A DNA stretch of 64,000 nt from positions 1 through 64,000 of the forward strand of contig CALMPB010000367.1 in NCBI GenBank assembly GCA_937871985.1, in the 5' to 3' direction. The notes beneath the pieces were generated by a model. It was given only the letters and a program-made list of their open reading frames with translations. It was not told where the DNA came from and ran no database searches. A program made the translations under genes and the position numbers. The stretch is from an uncultured Burkholderiaceae bacterium. Lineage in GTDB: Bacteria; Pseudomonadota; Gammaproteobacteria; Burkholderiales; Burkholderiaceae. Shown here piece by piece: positions 16,844-25,474 of the stretch (position 1 is its first letter; every line of letters starts with the position of its first letter).

Positions 16844-18166
16844 TCAACGCTGAACGAAGCAAAGGGTGAAAGTCGTGCCCGTGGACGGCCCTTGATGGAC
16901 GGATTCGACGCTCAAGCGCCATCGGTGCAAGTCGCACACCCGCTTGGCGATCGCCAGCCCCAGGCCGCGCCGCGCATCCTGCCGGCCGCCCCCGATGGAA
17001 TCCGGATCGTCGACGTCGCTGCGCCGATGGCTGTAGTAACGCTCGAAGACCAAAGGCAGAATCTGCGCAGGAATGCCCCGCCCATCGTCGGCAAACCGCA
17101 AGCAGCCTTCCTGCCCGACACCGACTGCGAGCGTCGCGGGCGCGGCATGCTCGATGGCATTGCGCACAAGGTTGCGCATGACGATCAACACGGCATACGG
17201 ATCCAGCACCAGGCGCATCGTCTCCGGAATCTCGTTGCGCAGCACCAGGCCCGTTTTCTCGGCTTCGGGCTGCAGCGCCATCCAGGCCTCGTCCAGGCTT
17301 TGCCGCAAGGACAGGCTTACGGGATGGCTGAGTTCGGGGCGCGTCAATGCCAGCGCGCTGGCCAGGCTGCTGGTTGCCGCATCGATGCTGGCAATGATCC
17401 GCTTCAGGCGCATGGCGGTATCCGCGGACAGCGCCGGGTCGAACAACGCCATTTCTCCGTCGCTGCGGATCGCGGCCAGCGGCGTGCGGATTTCGTGGCT
17501 GAGATTCGAGGTGAATTCGCGCTCGAAGGCAATGGACTCTTCCACCCGGTTCTGCACGCGATTGAACACCTCCACCAGCCGCCCCATTTCGTCGTCCCTG
17601 GCCACCCTCAGGTTTGGCGCGCCGGGCGCCCAGGTGGACAGGCGGTCGGTCAGATCCTGCATGGGACCCACCACCAGCCGTCCCAGCCAGCGGGCCAGAA
17701 ACAGCGCCCCCAGGACGCAGAAAAGCCCAAGCGCGGCCATGATCAGTCCGAATTCGGTGACGCGGTCTTCATGCGCCGTTGCGTCGTAGCGCAAATAAAG
17801 CATTCCCTCGGGGGTGTTCCGAACCAGAACGTGCCAGGTCTGCTTTTCGGGAGACAGCAAGTGCAGGCCCGCGCCCAAGGGCTTCAAGAGTTCGGGCAGC
17901 ATCCGGGCATCGTCGCGATCGGCGACTATCCAGCCCTGGATCGAGGCGCCCAGCTCCGCAGGATTCAACTGTTTGGGAATGGTCTCGCCCTTGTCCATCT
18001 GTTCTTGAATCTGCTGCGCCTGCGTTGCCAGCACCGCATCCACCAGATCGTCTTCCATCTGGTCGAAAATAAGATAGGCCGCCAGGCAGAACGCCGCCAC
18101 GAACGAAGCCACCAGGCCGGTCAACGCCCATATCACGCGAGAGGTCAGCGACGATCCGATTTTCAT
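16844..18166 (-). CDS. Two-component sensor histidine kinase
   Basis: A 440-residue inner-membrane kinase. The first helix is at residues 12-34 and the second at about 139-158, bracketing a periplasmic sensor of about 105 residues. A HAMP region (ARWLGRLVVGPMQDLTDRL) follows. The HisKA phosphoacceptor is His224 in NLSHEIRTPLAAI, and the ATPase domain has the N box (NLVRNAIEHA), G1 (FADDGRGIP) and G2 (GLGLAI). The ATG at 18166 is preceded by GGAGGAGC and lies 21 bases after the response regulator. The signal is unknown; the organisation resembles QseC/PmrB-like kinases. Confidence 0.93.
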   Translation of the reverse strand: MKIGSSLTSRVIWALTGLVASFVAAFCLAAYLIFDQMEDDLVDAVLATQAQQIQEQMDKGETIPKQLNPAELGASIQGWIVADRDDARMLPELLKPLGAGLHLLSPEKQTWHVLVRNTPEGMLYLRYDATAHEDRVTEFGLIMAALGLFCVLGALFLARWLGRLVVGPMQDLTDRLSTWAPGAPNLRVARDDEMGRLVEVFNRVQNRVEESIAFEREFTSNLSHEIRTPLAAIRSDGEMALFDPALSADTAMRLKRIIASIDAATSSLASALALTRPELSHPVSLSLRQSLDEAWMALQPEAEKTGLVLRNEIPETMRLVLDPYAVLIVMRNLVRNAIEHAAPATLAVGVGQEGCLRFADDGRGIPAQILPLVFERYYSHRRSDVDDPDSIGGGRQDARRGLGLAIAKRVCDLHRWRLSVESVHQGPSTGTTFTLCFVQR

Positions 18167-18187
18167 GGCTGCTCCTCCGGGTCTCGC

Positions 18188-18883
18188 CTATGGCCGCGAA
18201 GGCCGAACCAGCTTCCAGCCCAGGCCATGCACGGTTTCCATGCCGTCGAAACCCGCTTCGAGCAATTTTTTTCTTAGCAGGTGCACCTGGCTGCGAAGGG
18301 CATCGGCCGACGGAGGGCCATCGGGCCAAAGCGCCTGTTCAAGCGCCCGATGGCCAACCACCTTTTCCGGGCTGCGCAGCAGCAGGCCCAGGATGAGCAA
18401 GGTCTTGCGCGCCAGCGCGACCGGCTTGCCGTCCACCGTTACGGACTGGCTGGCCGGATCGTACGCCAGGCCTTCGAACTCGAGCACCAGCTCGCTGTCT
18501 TTGCCGGATTGCCGGCGCAGCATGACCAACAGCCTGGCCTCGACCTCGGCCAATGCAAACGGCTTGGTCAGGTAGTCGTCGGCGCCAAGGCCGAATGCGG
18601 CGAGCTTGTCGTCCAGTTGATCCCGCGCAGTCAGCATCAGCACCGGGATCGACGCTTTGCGCTCTTGCCGCAAGGTTCGCAAGACACCGTAGCCGTCCAG
18701 CCCGGGCAGGCCGATATCCAGGATCGCCGCATCGAAGCGGTGGGCCTCGAGCAAGGCCAGCGCTTCGTGGCCTTCGTAGGCGACGTCCGGCAGGAACCCC
18801 CGCATCTCGAGAAAATCGTAGAGATTCGCCGCGATCGTGAAATCGTTTTCCACGATGAGGATGCGGGCTTTCGCGGCGGACAT
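18188..18883 (-). CDS. OmpR-family response regulator
   Basis: A 231-residue transcription factor with a receiver domain (phosphoacceptor Asp56 in ILDIGLPG, Lys107 in YLTKPF) and a C-terminal winged helix (ALRSQVHLLRKKLLEAGFDGMETVHGLGWKLV). It is partnered with the kinase directly downstream. Its ATG is one base after the stop of the FAD oxidoreductase, so the oxidoreductase, regulator, kinase and possibly the methyltransferase form one transcription unit. Targets are not evident. Confidence 0.95.
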   Translation of the reverse strand: MSAAKARILIVENDFTIAANLYDFLEMRGFLPDVAYEGHEALALLEAHRFDAAILDIGLPGLDGYGVLRTLRQERKASIPVLMLTARDQLDDKLAAFGLGADDYLTKPFALAEVEARLLVMLRRQSGKDSELVLEFEGLAYDPASQSVTVDGKPVALARKTLLILGLLLRSPEKVVGHRALEQALWPDGPPSADALRSQVHLLRKKLLEAGFDGMETVHGLGWKLVRPSRP

Positions 18884-18884
18884 A

Positions 18885-20303
18885 TTACTTCGGACTGGCC
18901 AGGACTTTGCCGGGGTTCATGATGCCTTGCGGGTCGAGCGCCTTTTTAATGCGCCGCATCAGGTCCATTTCCACCGGATCCTTGTAGCGCGGCAGAACGT
19001 CGCGCTTGAGCTGGCCCACGCCATGCTCGGCGCTGATGGAGCCGCTGAACTTGTGCACGCTTTCGTGCACGACTTCGTAGACGGCGTCCTGCTTGGCCAG
19101 CAGCTGCTCTTCGGAATACTGGCCGCGCGCCACGTTGTAGTGCAGGTTGCCGTCGCCCAGGTGGCCGAAGATAATGTGCTGGATGCCGGGGAATTTCGCC
19201 TGCAGCGCCGCGTTGGTGGCCTCGACGAACTCGGCCATGTGCGAAACGGGAATCGAAACGTCGTGCTTGATGCTTTTGCCCAAGTCCTTTTCGGCCAGCG
19301 GTATGCTTTCGCGCAAATGCCACAGCGCCTTGCTTTGCGCAATGTTCTCGGCGATGACCGCATCGGCCACCAGCCCCGCCTCGATGGCATCGCCCACAAT
19401 GGCTTCGAAGCGCTCGCGCGCATGCTCGGCGCTTTCGCTGTCGGAAAGCTCCAGCAAGGCGTACCACGGCAGTTGGGCCGATTCGCCCTCGAAAGGAATG
19501 CGCTGCTGCGGATAGCATTGAACGACGCTATGCAGGCAGTTGCCGGCGATGAGCTCGAAGCCCGTCAGCGCGGGGCCGAACCCCTTGCGCGCCGCCGACA
19601 GCAGCGAAACCGCGTCGTTGACCGAAGCAAGGCCGAGCAAGGCCGTGCACTGCGCCACCGGCTGGGGATAAAGCTTGATGGTGGCGGCGGTGATGATGCC
19701 CAGCGTGCCTTCGCTGCCAATGAAAATGTCGCGCAGATCGTAGCCCGTATTGTCCTTGCGCAGCCCGCGCAGGCCATGCATGATGTCGCCCTCGGCGGTC
19801 ACCACCTCCAGGCCCAGCACCAGTTCGCGCGCATTGCCGTATCGCAGCACCTGGGTGCCGCCCGCATTGGTCGCCAGGTTGCCGCCTATGGTGCAGCTGC
19901 CCTCGGCGGCCAGGCTCAATGGAAACAGGCGGTCGGCATCGCGCGCGGCCTGCTGCACGTTTTGCAGAATGCAGCCCGCCTCGACCACCATGGTGTCGTT
20001 GTCGGTATCGATGCCGCGCACACGATTCAAACGGCCCAGGGATACGACCAGCGCCGTGCCGCTGGAATCGGGGGTGGCCGCGCCGCACAGCCCCGTGTTG
20101 CCGCCCTGCGGCACAATGGGCACCTTGTTGGCCGCGCACCATTTCACGACGCCGGCCACTTCCTGAACGGAGCCGGGCCGAACCACCGCAACGGCCTTGC
20201 CGCTATAGCGGCCGCGCCAATCGGCCAGATAGGACTCGGCGTCCTCGCCGGTCAAGACATACTGCTGGCCCAATACTCGCACCAGCTCGTTCAAAAGCTC
20301 CAT
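18885..20303 (-). CDS. FAD-binding oxidoreductase (GlcD/D-2-hydroxy acid dehydrogenase type)
   Basis: A 472-residue flavoprotein of the vanillyl-alcohol oxidase/GlcD group, oxidising a D-2-hydroxy acid such as D-lactate, glycolate or 2-hydroxyglutarate. The FAD-binding domain has VPIVPQGGNTGLCGAATP and CTIGGNLATNAGG. The C-terminal cap domain has the family's IFGHLGDGNLHYN and ISAEHGVGQLKRD metal/substrate residues. The ATG at 20303 lies six bases after GAGGG; a TTG two codons upstream abuts that site. It is divergent from the phosphomannomutase gene. The substrate cannot be chosen from the sequence alone. Confidence 0.88.
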   Translation of the reverse strand: MELLNELVRVLGQQYVLTGEDAESYLADWRGRYSGKAVAVVRPGSVQEVAGVVKWCAANKVPIVPQGGNTGLCGAATPDSSGTALVVSLGRLNRVRGIDTDNDTMVVEAGCILQNVQQAARDADRLFPLSLAAEGSCTIGGNLATNAGGTQVLRYGNARELVLGLEVVTAEGDIMHGLRGLRKDNTGYDLRDIFIGSEGTLGIITAATIKLYPQPVAQCTALLGLASVNDAVSLLSAARKGFGPALTGFELIAGNCLHSVVQCYPQQRIPFEGESAQLPWYALLELSDSESAEHARERFEAIVGDAIEAGLVADAVIAENIAQSKALWHLRESIPLAEKDLGKSIKHDVSIPVSHMAEFVEATNAALQAKFPGIQHIIFGHLGDGNLHYNVARGQYSEEQLLAKQDAVYEVVHESVHKFSGSISAEHGVGQLKRDVLPRYKDPVEMDLMRRIKKALDPQGIMNPGKVLASPK

Positions 20304-20387
20304 TGCCAACCCTCATCAATGCTGCCAAAGCGCAACGTCCTCCATTTTAGTCGCGCTTTGCGCGGCGGCGAAACCGGCCGCCCGGCG

Positions 20388-20416
20388 TGCGCCGCAAGCC
20401 ACGGCCCCTATACAAT
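20388..20416 (+). promoter_or_regulatory. Likely promoter of the phosphomannomutase gene
   Basis: A good -10 box TACAAT lies at 20411-20416, 33 bases before the GTG start. The -35 position 17 bases upstream (TGCGCC) is a poor match, so an activator or a different -35 may be used. Confidence 0.4.
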
Positions 20417-20449
20417 AGCCAAAACCGAACAATCCAGAAAGGAAGCACC

Positions 20450-21841
20450 GTGACATCGCCCAGCCCGCTACCCGACGCCGTTTTCAAAGCCTACGACATA
20501 CGCGGCACCGTTCCTGAACAGCTCAACCCGGCATTCGCCCGCAAGCTGGGGCTGGCCCTGGCCCAACTGGCTCGCCAGGAAGGCGTTGCCGCTCTGGCCG
20601 TCGGCTACGACGGGCGCCTCAGCAGCCCCGAGCTGGCGCAAGCCCTGCAGGAAGGCATCCTGGCGGGGGGAATCGACACCATCGACCTGGGCATGGTGCC
20701 CACCCCGCTGGTGTATTTTGCCGCCTACACGCAAAAAACCGGCTCCGGCGTGGCCATTACCGGCAGCCACAACCCGCCTCAATACAACGGCTTCAAAATG
20801 ATGATGGCCGGCAAGACCCTGCATGGACAGGGTGTGCAGGCCTTGAAGGAAATCATGCGCACGGTCAGCCCGCCCGCCGGCATCGCACCGGGCACCCGTC
20901 GCAAACTCGACCTGATCGACAGCTATATCCAGCGCATCGTCTCCGACGTCAAGCTCGCCCGCCCCCTCAAAATCGCCATCGACTGCGGCAACGGCGTGGG
21001 CGGGGCCGTGGCGCCGGAACTCTTCAAGGCCCTGGGCTGCCAGGTCGACGAGCTGTACTGCGACGTGGACGGCAGTTTTCCCAACCACCATCCCGATCCC
21101 GCCGACCCTCACAATCTGCAGGATCTCATCCGCCACGTAGCAAACAGCGACTGCGACCTGGGCCTGGCGTTCGACGGCGACGCCGATCGCCTGGGCGTCG
21201 TGACCAAATCGGGCGAAATCATCTGGCCCGACCGCCAGTTGATTCTGTATGCGCAGGATGTCCTGCAGCGTGTGCCCGGCGGCACCATTATTTTCGACGT
21301 GAAATGCAGCCGCTACGTGGCGCAGTCCGTTGCCGCGGCCGGCGGCAAGCCGCTGATGTGGCAAACCGGGCACTCCATGATCAAGGCCAAGCTGGCCGAA
21401 ACCGGCGCGCCCCTGGCCGGCGAAATGAGCGGCCACACCTTCTTCAACGAACGCTGGTACGGCTTCGACGACGGCCTGTACACCGGCGCGCGCCTGCTGG
21501 AGATCGTATCGCGCAGCATGGATCCTTCGGCGCTGCTGGAAGCCTTGCCGCAAGGCGTCTCCACCCCCGAAATGAAGCTGCAGATGCGCGAGGGCGAACC
21601 GCACGCGCTTATCCAGCGGCTGCAGAACGAAGGCAAGTTTCCTCAGGCGGAAAGCCTGATCACCATCGACGGCGTGCGGGCCGAATACAGCGACGGCTTC
21701 GGCCTGGCGCGGGCCTCGAACACGACGCCGGTTGTGGTGCTGCGCTTCGAAGCCGACACGCCCCAGGCGCTGGAGCGCATACAGGCCGAGTTCCGCTCGG
21801 CCCTGAAGGCGCTGGCGCCCGAGGCGGAATTACCGTTCTAA
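20450..21841 (+). CDS. Phosphomannomutase/phosphoglucomutase
   Basis: A 463-residue alpha-D-phosphohexomutase (AlgC/ManB type) interconverting hexose 1- and 6-phosphates for surface polysaccharides. The phosphoserine loop is TGSHNPPQYNG with Ser106, the Mg site is DGDADR at 242-247, and the sugar-binding loop GEMSGHTFFNERW follows. The start is the GTG at 20450 with AAAGGA six bases upstream. It ends overlapping by 12 bases with the convergent glycosyltransferase gene. Its place at the edge of the glycan locus suits a role in precursor supply. Confidence 0.92.
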   Translation: MTSPSPLPDAVFKAYDIRGTVPEQLNPAFARKLGLALAQLARQEGVAALAVGYDGRLSSPELAQALQEGILAGGIDTIDLGMVPTPLVYFAAYTQKTGSGVAITGSHNPPQYNGFKMMMAGKTLHGQGVQALKEIMRTVSPPAGIAPGTRRKLDLIDSYIQRIVSDVKLARPLKIAIDCGNGVGGAVAPELFKALGCQVDELYCDVDGSFPNHHPDPADPHNLQDLIRHVANSDCDLGLAFDGDADRLGVVTKSGEIIWPDRQLILYAQDVLQRVPGGTIIFDVKCSRYVAQSVAAAGGKPLMWQTGHSMIKAKLAETGAPLAGEMSGHTFFNERWYGFDDGLYTGARLLEIVSRSMDPSALLEALPQGVSTPEMKLQMREGEPHALIQRLQNEGKFPQAESLITIDGVRAEYSDGFGLARASNTTPVVVLRFEADTPQALERIQAEFRSALKALAPEAELPF

Positions 21842-24247
21842 CGAAGCGTCCGCCAGCAATTCGCCGTAGATTTCCAGATGCCTGGCCACCACCAGGCGAA
21901 CGTCGAACTCGCGTTCGGCCAGTTCGCGTCCGGCGGCTCCCAATTTGTGGCGCAGCGGTGCGTCGTCGGCCAGCTCCTGCACCGCCCGCGCCAGCGCGCG
22001 GGCATCTTGCGCCGGCACCAGGACGCCCGTCCTGCCGGGCTCGATAGCGTCCCGGCATCCCGGCACATCGGTGGTGACGACGGCTCGCCCGCAAGCGGCC
22101 GCTTCGATCAGCGATTTGGGCAGGCCTTCACGGTAGGAAGGCAAAACGACGATATGCGAGCATTGATACAACGTAGCAACGTCGGCTTGTTCTCCCAGGC
22201 ATTCCACCACACCTTCGGATTTCCATGACGCCACCTCGTCGTCCGAAACACTGGCCGGATTGCCCGCATCGGTGCTGCCCGCCAGCACCCAGCGCAAACC
22301 GTCGCCACGCCTCGCCGACAATCGGGCCGCCTCCACGAATTCGCGCACACCCTTGTCCCGCAACAGCCTTGCCGCCATGATTGCAACCGGCGTCCCCGCC
22401 GGTTCCGGCGCCACGCTGAACTGCTCCAGATCCACACCCGACCCGCGTATCATCACGATCTGCGCCGCGCGCACCGCGCCCGCCTGCATCAGCACGTCGC
22501 GGTCATTGGCATTCTGGAAAATAACGCGGCTGTTCGAATGGCCCAGGGCCAAACGGTACAGGGCGATGCTTGCCCAACGCAAAAAATCGAGGCCCTGCTT
22601 GCGCCGCATGAACACGAACCCCAGGCCCGACACCGCCGCCACATAGGCGGGCACCCGCGCCAACCGGGCGGCAATGCCGCCATACAGCACGGGCTTGATG
22701 GTGACGGCATGCACCGCATCGGGACCGACGCGGCGATACAACCGCCACAAGGCGAACAGGCTGTGCAGCTCCTGCAGCGGGTTCTTGCCGCTGCGCGTCA
22801 TGGGAATGGCATGATGCGTGAAACCGTGCTCTTGTATCGTGCGCGCGGCCGGGCCGTCCATGGTCGCCACATGCACTTCGTAGCCCGCGGCCGCGGCGCC
22901 CAGGGCGACGGGCAGGCGGTGCGACAGAAAGAACGCCGGATTGTTCACGACGAACAGCAGGATTTTTTTCCGTTCCGGCGTGCTGCTGGGTGCGGGAACC
23001 GGAACGGATGCGGATGCCGCCGAGCCAGGCGACGATGGCTGCCCGGCGGCCGCCAGCCCGGACGCGCCCGCACCGCTCCGCGGGAATCGGCCCGCCAGCT
23101 TGCGCCACACGGTATCGTAGGCGTCCACCATGGTTTGCAGGCCGTACAAGCGCCCCACCCGCTCGCGGCCCTGCTGCAGGCGCGCCTGCATCGCCGGCGT
23201 TCCCAGCTCGGCAACCGCCGCATCCAGGGCCTGGGCCAGAAGCCGGGCGTTTTGCGGCGGCGCGATCCAGCCGTCTTCGCCGACGATGAGCGCCGCATCG
23301 CCGACGTCCGTCACCACGCAGGCCACGCCCGAGGCCATGGCCTCGGCCACCACGTTGGGAAAACCTTCGGCGCAACTGGACAGCACGTGAATGTCCAGCG
23401 CGCTCATGATGTCGGGCACGTCTTCGCGCATGCCCATCAGCACGACCTTGTCGCGCACGCCGCAGCGCTCCAGCAAGACCATCAATTCGCGATTGTCGGC
23501 CGTCATGCCCGGGCCCACCAGCACGCAGCGCATGTCCGGGCGCAAGGCGACGCTTTGCGCGAAAGCGCCCAGCAAATTGGCATGATCCTTCAAGGGGTTC
23601 CAGCGGGCGACGCTGCCGATGACGGGCGCGGATGGCGGCACGCCCCACTGCCGGCGCCATTTTTCCCTGGCCTCATCGCTGCGCTGCCAGCGCACAAGGT
23701 CGTAGCCGTTGGGAATCACCACCATGCGATCCGCCTTGTAGCCCCAGGCCTGGTGGTTCCGGGCCGCATCCGCGGCGCAAGCCACCACGGTGGCCGGCAC
23801 GAAGCCCGACAGCCGGGCGCAGGCCCAGGCCACGATCCGGGCGACCCGGCTGCTTTTGCCCAGATTGGCGCCGGAATTGCGGATTCCCCACGACACGGCC
23901 CGCACCCCCGCCAGACGCGCCACCAGGCCGCCGATCAGGTCGGCATGGTACATCCAGGTTTGAACCACGTCGGGGGCCGCGGTGCGCATCAGGCGATACA
24001 GGCGCCACAGCCCCGAAACCGACAGGCGGCCCGACGACATGTTCAGCGTCTGCACGGTAACCCCGGCCGCGCGCAGGCGGGGACCGAACACGCCTTCGTC
24101 CGTCATGGACACGACGGTGTGGCGATTGTTCTGCCCGGGCGACGTGACAAGGCGATACAGCACGGTTTCGGCGCCGCCCTGGCCCAGCCCGGAAATGACA
24201 TGCACGATATGCAGGGAAGAAGTGTTGGTCATGGCTGAGGTAGGCAT
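21830..24247 (-). CDS. Double GT4 glycosyltransferase (two fused domains)
   Basis: An 805-residue protein made of two complete GT4-family (group 1) glycosyltransferases. Domain one, about residues 10-385, starts HIVHVISGLGQGGAE and has the E-x7-E pair Glu294/Glu302 in CAEGFPNVVAEAM. Domain two, about 427-800, starts KILLFVVNNPAFFLSHR and has Glu707/Glu715 in REGLPKSLIEAA; it resembles WbpX/capsular transferases. They are joined by an Ala/Ser/Pro-rich linker (389-426). The reading frame is uninterrupted, so this is a true fusion rather than two genes. The start at 24247 is preceded by a weak site; ATG 24232 is the alternative. It would add two sugars in sequence to the lipid-linked glycan. Confidence 0.88.
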   Translation of the reverse strand: MPTSAMTNTSSLHIVHVISGLGQGGAETVLYRLVTSPGQNNRHTVVSMTDEGVFGPRLRAAGVTVQTLNMSSGRLSVSGLWRLYRLMRTAAPDVVQTWMYHADLIGGLVARLAGVRAVSWGIRNSGANLGKSSRVARIVAWACARLSGFVPATVVACAADAARNHQAWGYKADRMVVIPNGYDLVRWQRSDEAREKWRRQWGVPPSAPVIGSVARWNPLKDHANLLGAFAQSVALRPDMRCVLVGPGMTADNRELMVLLERCGVRDKVVLMGMREDVPDIMSALDIHVLSSCAEGFPNVVAEAMASGVACVVTDVGDAALIVGEDGWIAPPQNARLLAQALDAAVAELGTPAMQARLQQGRERVGRLYGLQTMVDAYDTVWRKLAGRFPRSGAGASGLAAAGQPSSPGSAASASVPVPAPSSTPERKKILLFVVNNPAFFLSHRLPVALGAAAAGYEVHVATMDGPAARTIQEHGFTHHAIPMTRSGKNPLQELHSLFALWRLYRRVGPDAVHAVTIKPVLYGGIAARLARVPAYVAAVSGLGFVFMRRKQGLDFLRWASIALYRLALGHSNSRVIFQNANDRDVLMQAGAVRAAQIVMIRGSGVDLEQFSVAPEPAGTPVAIMAARLLRDKGVREFVEAARLSARRGDGLRWVLAGSTDAGNPASVSDDEVASWKSEGVVECLGEQADVATLYQCSHIVVLPSYREGLPKSLIEAAACGRAVVTTDVPGCRDAIEPGRTGVLVPAQDARALARAVQELADDAPLRHKLGAAGRELAEREFDVRLVVARHLEIYGELLADASLER

Positions 24248-24328
24248 TGATCCAGAATGAGAATGTCGTGGGTGGCTGACAAAAAAAAGAAAAGGTTGAT
24301 TCGCATCGGTTCAAAACGCCGGCCGCGG

Positions 24329-25474
24329 TCAAACGGACTTGCGCCGGCTGGAAACAGTGGGCCCTACTCCGGCCTTGGCCATCAGGCTGTCCCATTGGGC
24401 CAGAACTTCCGGCAAGGCGTAGCGCCGGCGCACCGACTCGGCCGCCCGCCGGGCCAGGCCGGCCCGCAAGCCCTCGTCGCCCAGCAGGTTCGCCAATCCT
24501 TCGTACAAGGCGGTTTCATCGCCGGCGGGAATCAGCAAGGCGTCGTTGCCATCGCGCGTCATTTCGCGCGGGCCGCTGGGGCAATCGAAGGTGATGCAAG
24601 GCAGGCCCAGGGCCATGGCCTCCAGCAATACGTTGGGAAAACCTTCCACGGCGGAAGTCAGGGCAAAGGCATGCGCCCGCGACAGCTCCTCCCAAGGCGC
24701 CTCGGTGCGCCCCGGCAAGGCAATGCGCGAAGACAGGCCGGCGTCGGCCACCTGCTTTTCCAGCACGGGACGCAGCGGGCCTTCGCCCCAGACGACCAGG
24801 TCCCAATCGGGATGCTGGGGAGCAAGCCGGGCAAAGGCGCGGATCAGGATGTCGAACTGTTTATCGGGCACGAGACGCCCCATGGCCACCAGCTTGCGCC
24901 GCCCGCGCTCATCGGGCCGGCCCGACGCCACGGGCGCATCCAGCAGCGCCGGCGGCAACGGATTGGGGATGACCTCCAGGCGGCGAATGCGCGGCACCAT
25001 TTTGCGAAACGCGGCGACGCTGGCTTGCGCCTGCACCGTCACGACGTCGGCCCAGGGATATGTCCAGCGCCGCAACGCTTTCAGCACCGTGCCGCAGCTT
25101 GCGCTGGCCGCCGGGTTGGTGCGCTCGCAGGCGATGAAAGGCACGTTCATGCCCTTCAAGCCAAGCAAGGCCATCACGTTGACGTTGGTCAGGAATGCAA
25201 CGACCAGGTCGGGCCTGACCTCGCGCACTAGGCGGCGCAAGGCCAGCAGCTTGTTCAGGCCAAGCAGCAAACGATTGCGCGACGCCCCCATTTTGTCGGC
25301 CAGCCACACAAAATCGACGCCTTCCGCCAGGGGATAGAAACTGGCCCCCTTATGGGGGAAAGTCGCCACCAGCGTCACGGAATCGCCGCGCTGCGCCCAG
25401 GCATTGGCCAACGTGGCCGCCACGCGCTCGGCGCCTCCAGCGTTCATGGAGCTGACCAGGAAAACGATTTTCAC
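24329..25474 (-). CDS. GT4-family glycosyltransferase
   Basis: A 381-residue group 1 glycosyltransferase, beginning KIVFLVSSMNAGGAERVAATLANA. The donor-binding half contains VAMGRLVPDKQFDILI, the E-x7-E motif in VEGFPNVLLEAMA and CPSGPREM. The GTG start at 25474 overlaps the asnB stop (GTGA) and has GGAGG within the end of asnB, so translation is coupled. The similarity of its VSSMNAGGAERVA and CPSGPREM signatures to the GT at 27449 suggests a shared sugar donor class. The exact linkage is unknown. Confidence 0.88.
   Translation of the reverse strand: MKIVFLVSSMNAGGAERVAATLANAWAQRGDSVTLVATFPHKGASFYPLAEGVDFVWLADKMGASRNRLLLGLNKLLALRRLVREVRPDLVVAFLTNVNVMALLGLKGMNVPFIACERTNPAASASCGTVLKALRRWTYPWADVVTVQAQASVAAFRKMVPRIRRLEVIPNPLPPALLDAPVASGRPDERGRRKLVAMGRLVPDKQFDILIRAFARLAPQHPDWDLVVWGEGPLRPVLEKQVADAGLSSRIALPGRTEAPWEELSRAHAFALTSAVEGFPNVLLEAMALGLPCITFDCPSGPREMTRDGNDALLIPAGDETALYEGLANLLGDEGLRAGLARRAAESVRRRYALPEVLAQWDSLMAKAGVGPTVSSRRKSV

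Noticed and set aside
22538..24238. Plus-strand frame of 566 codons in the glycosyltransferase gene
   Set aside because: His/Gly/Arg-rich antisense reading of the GT4 domains.
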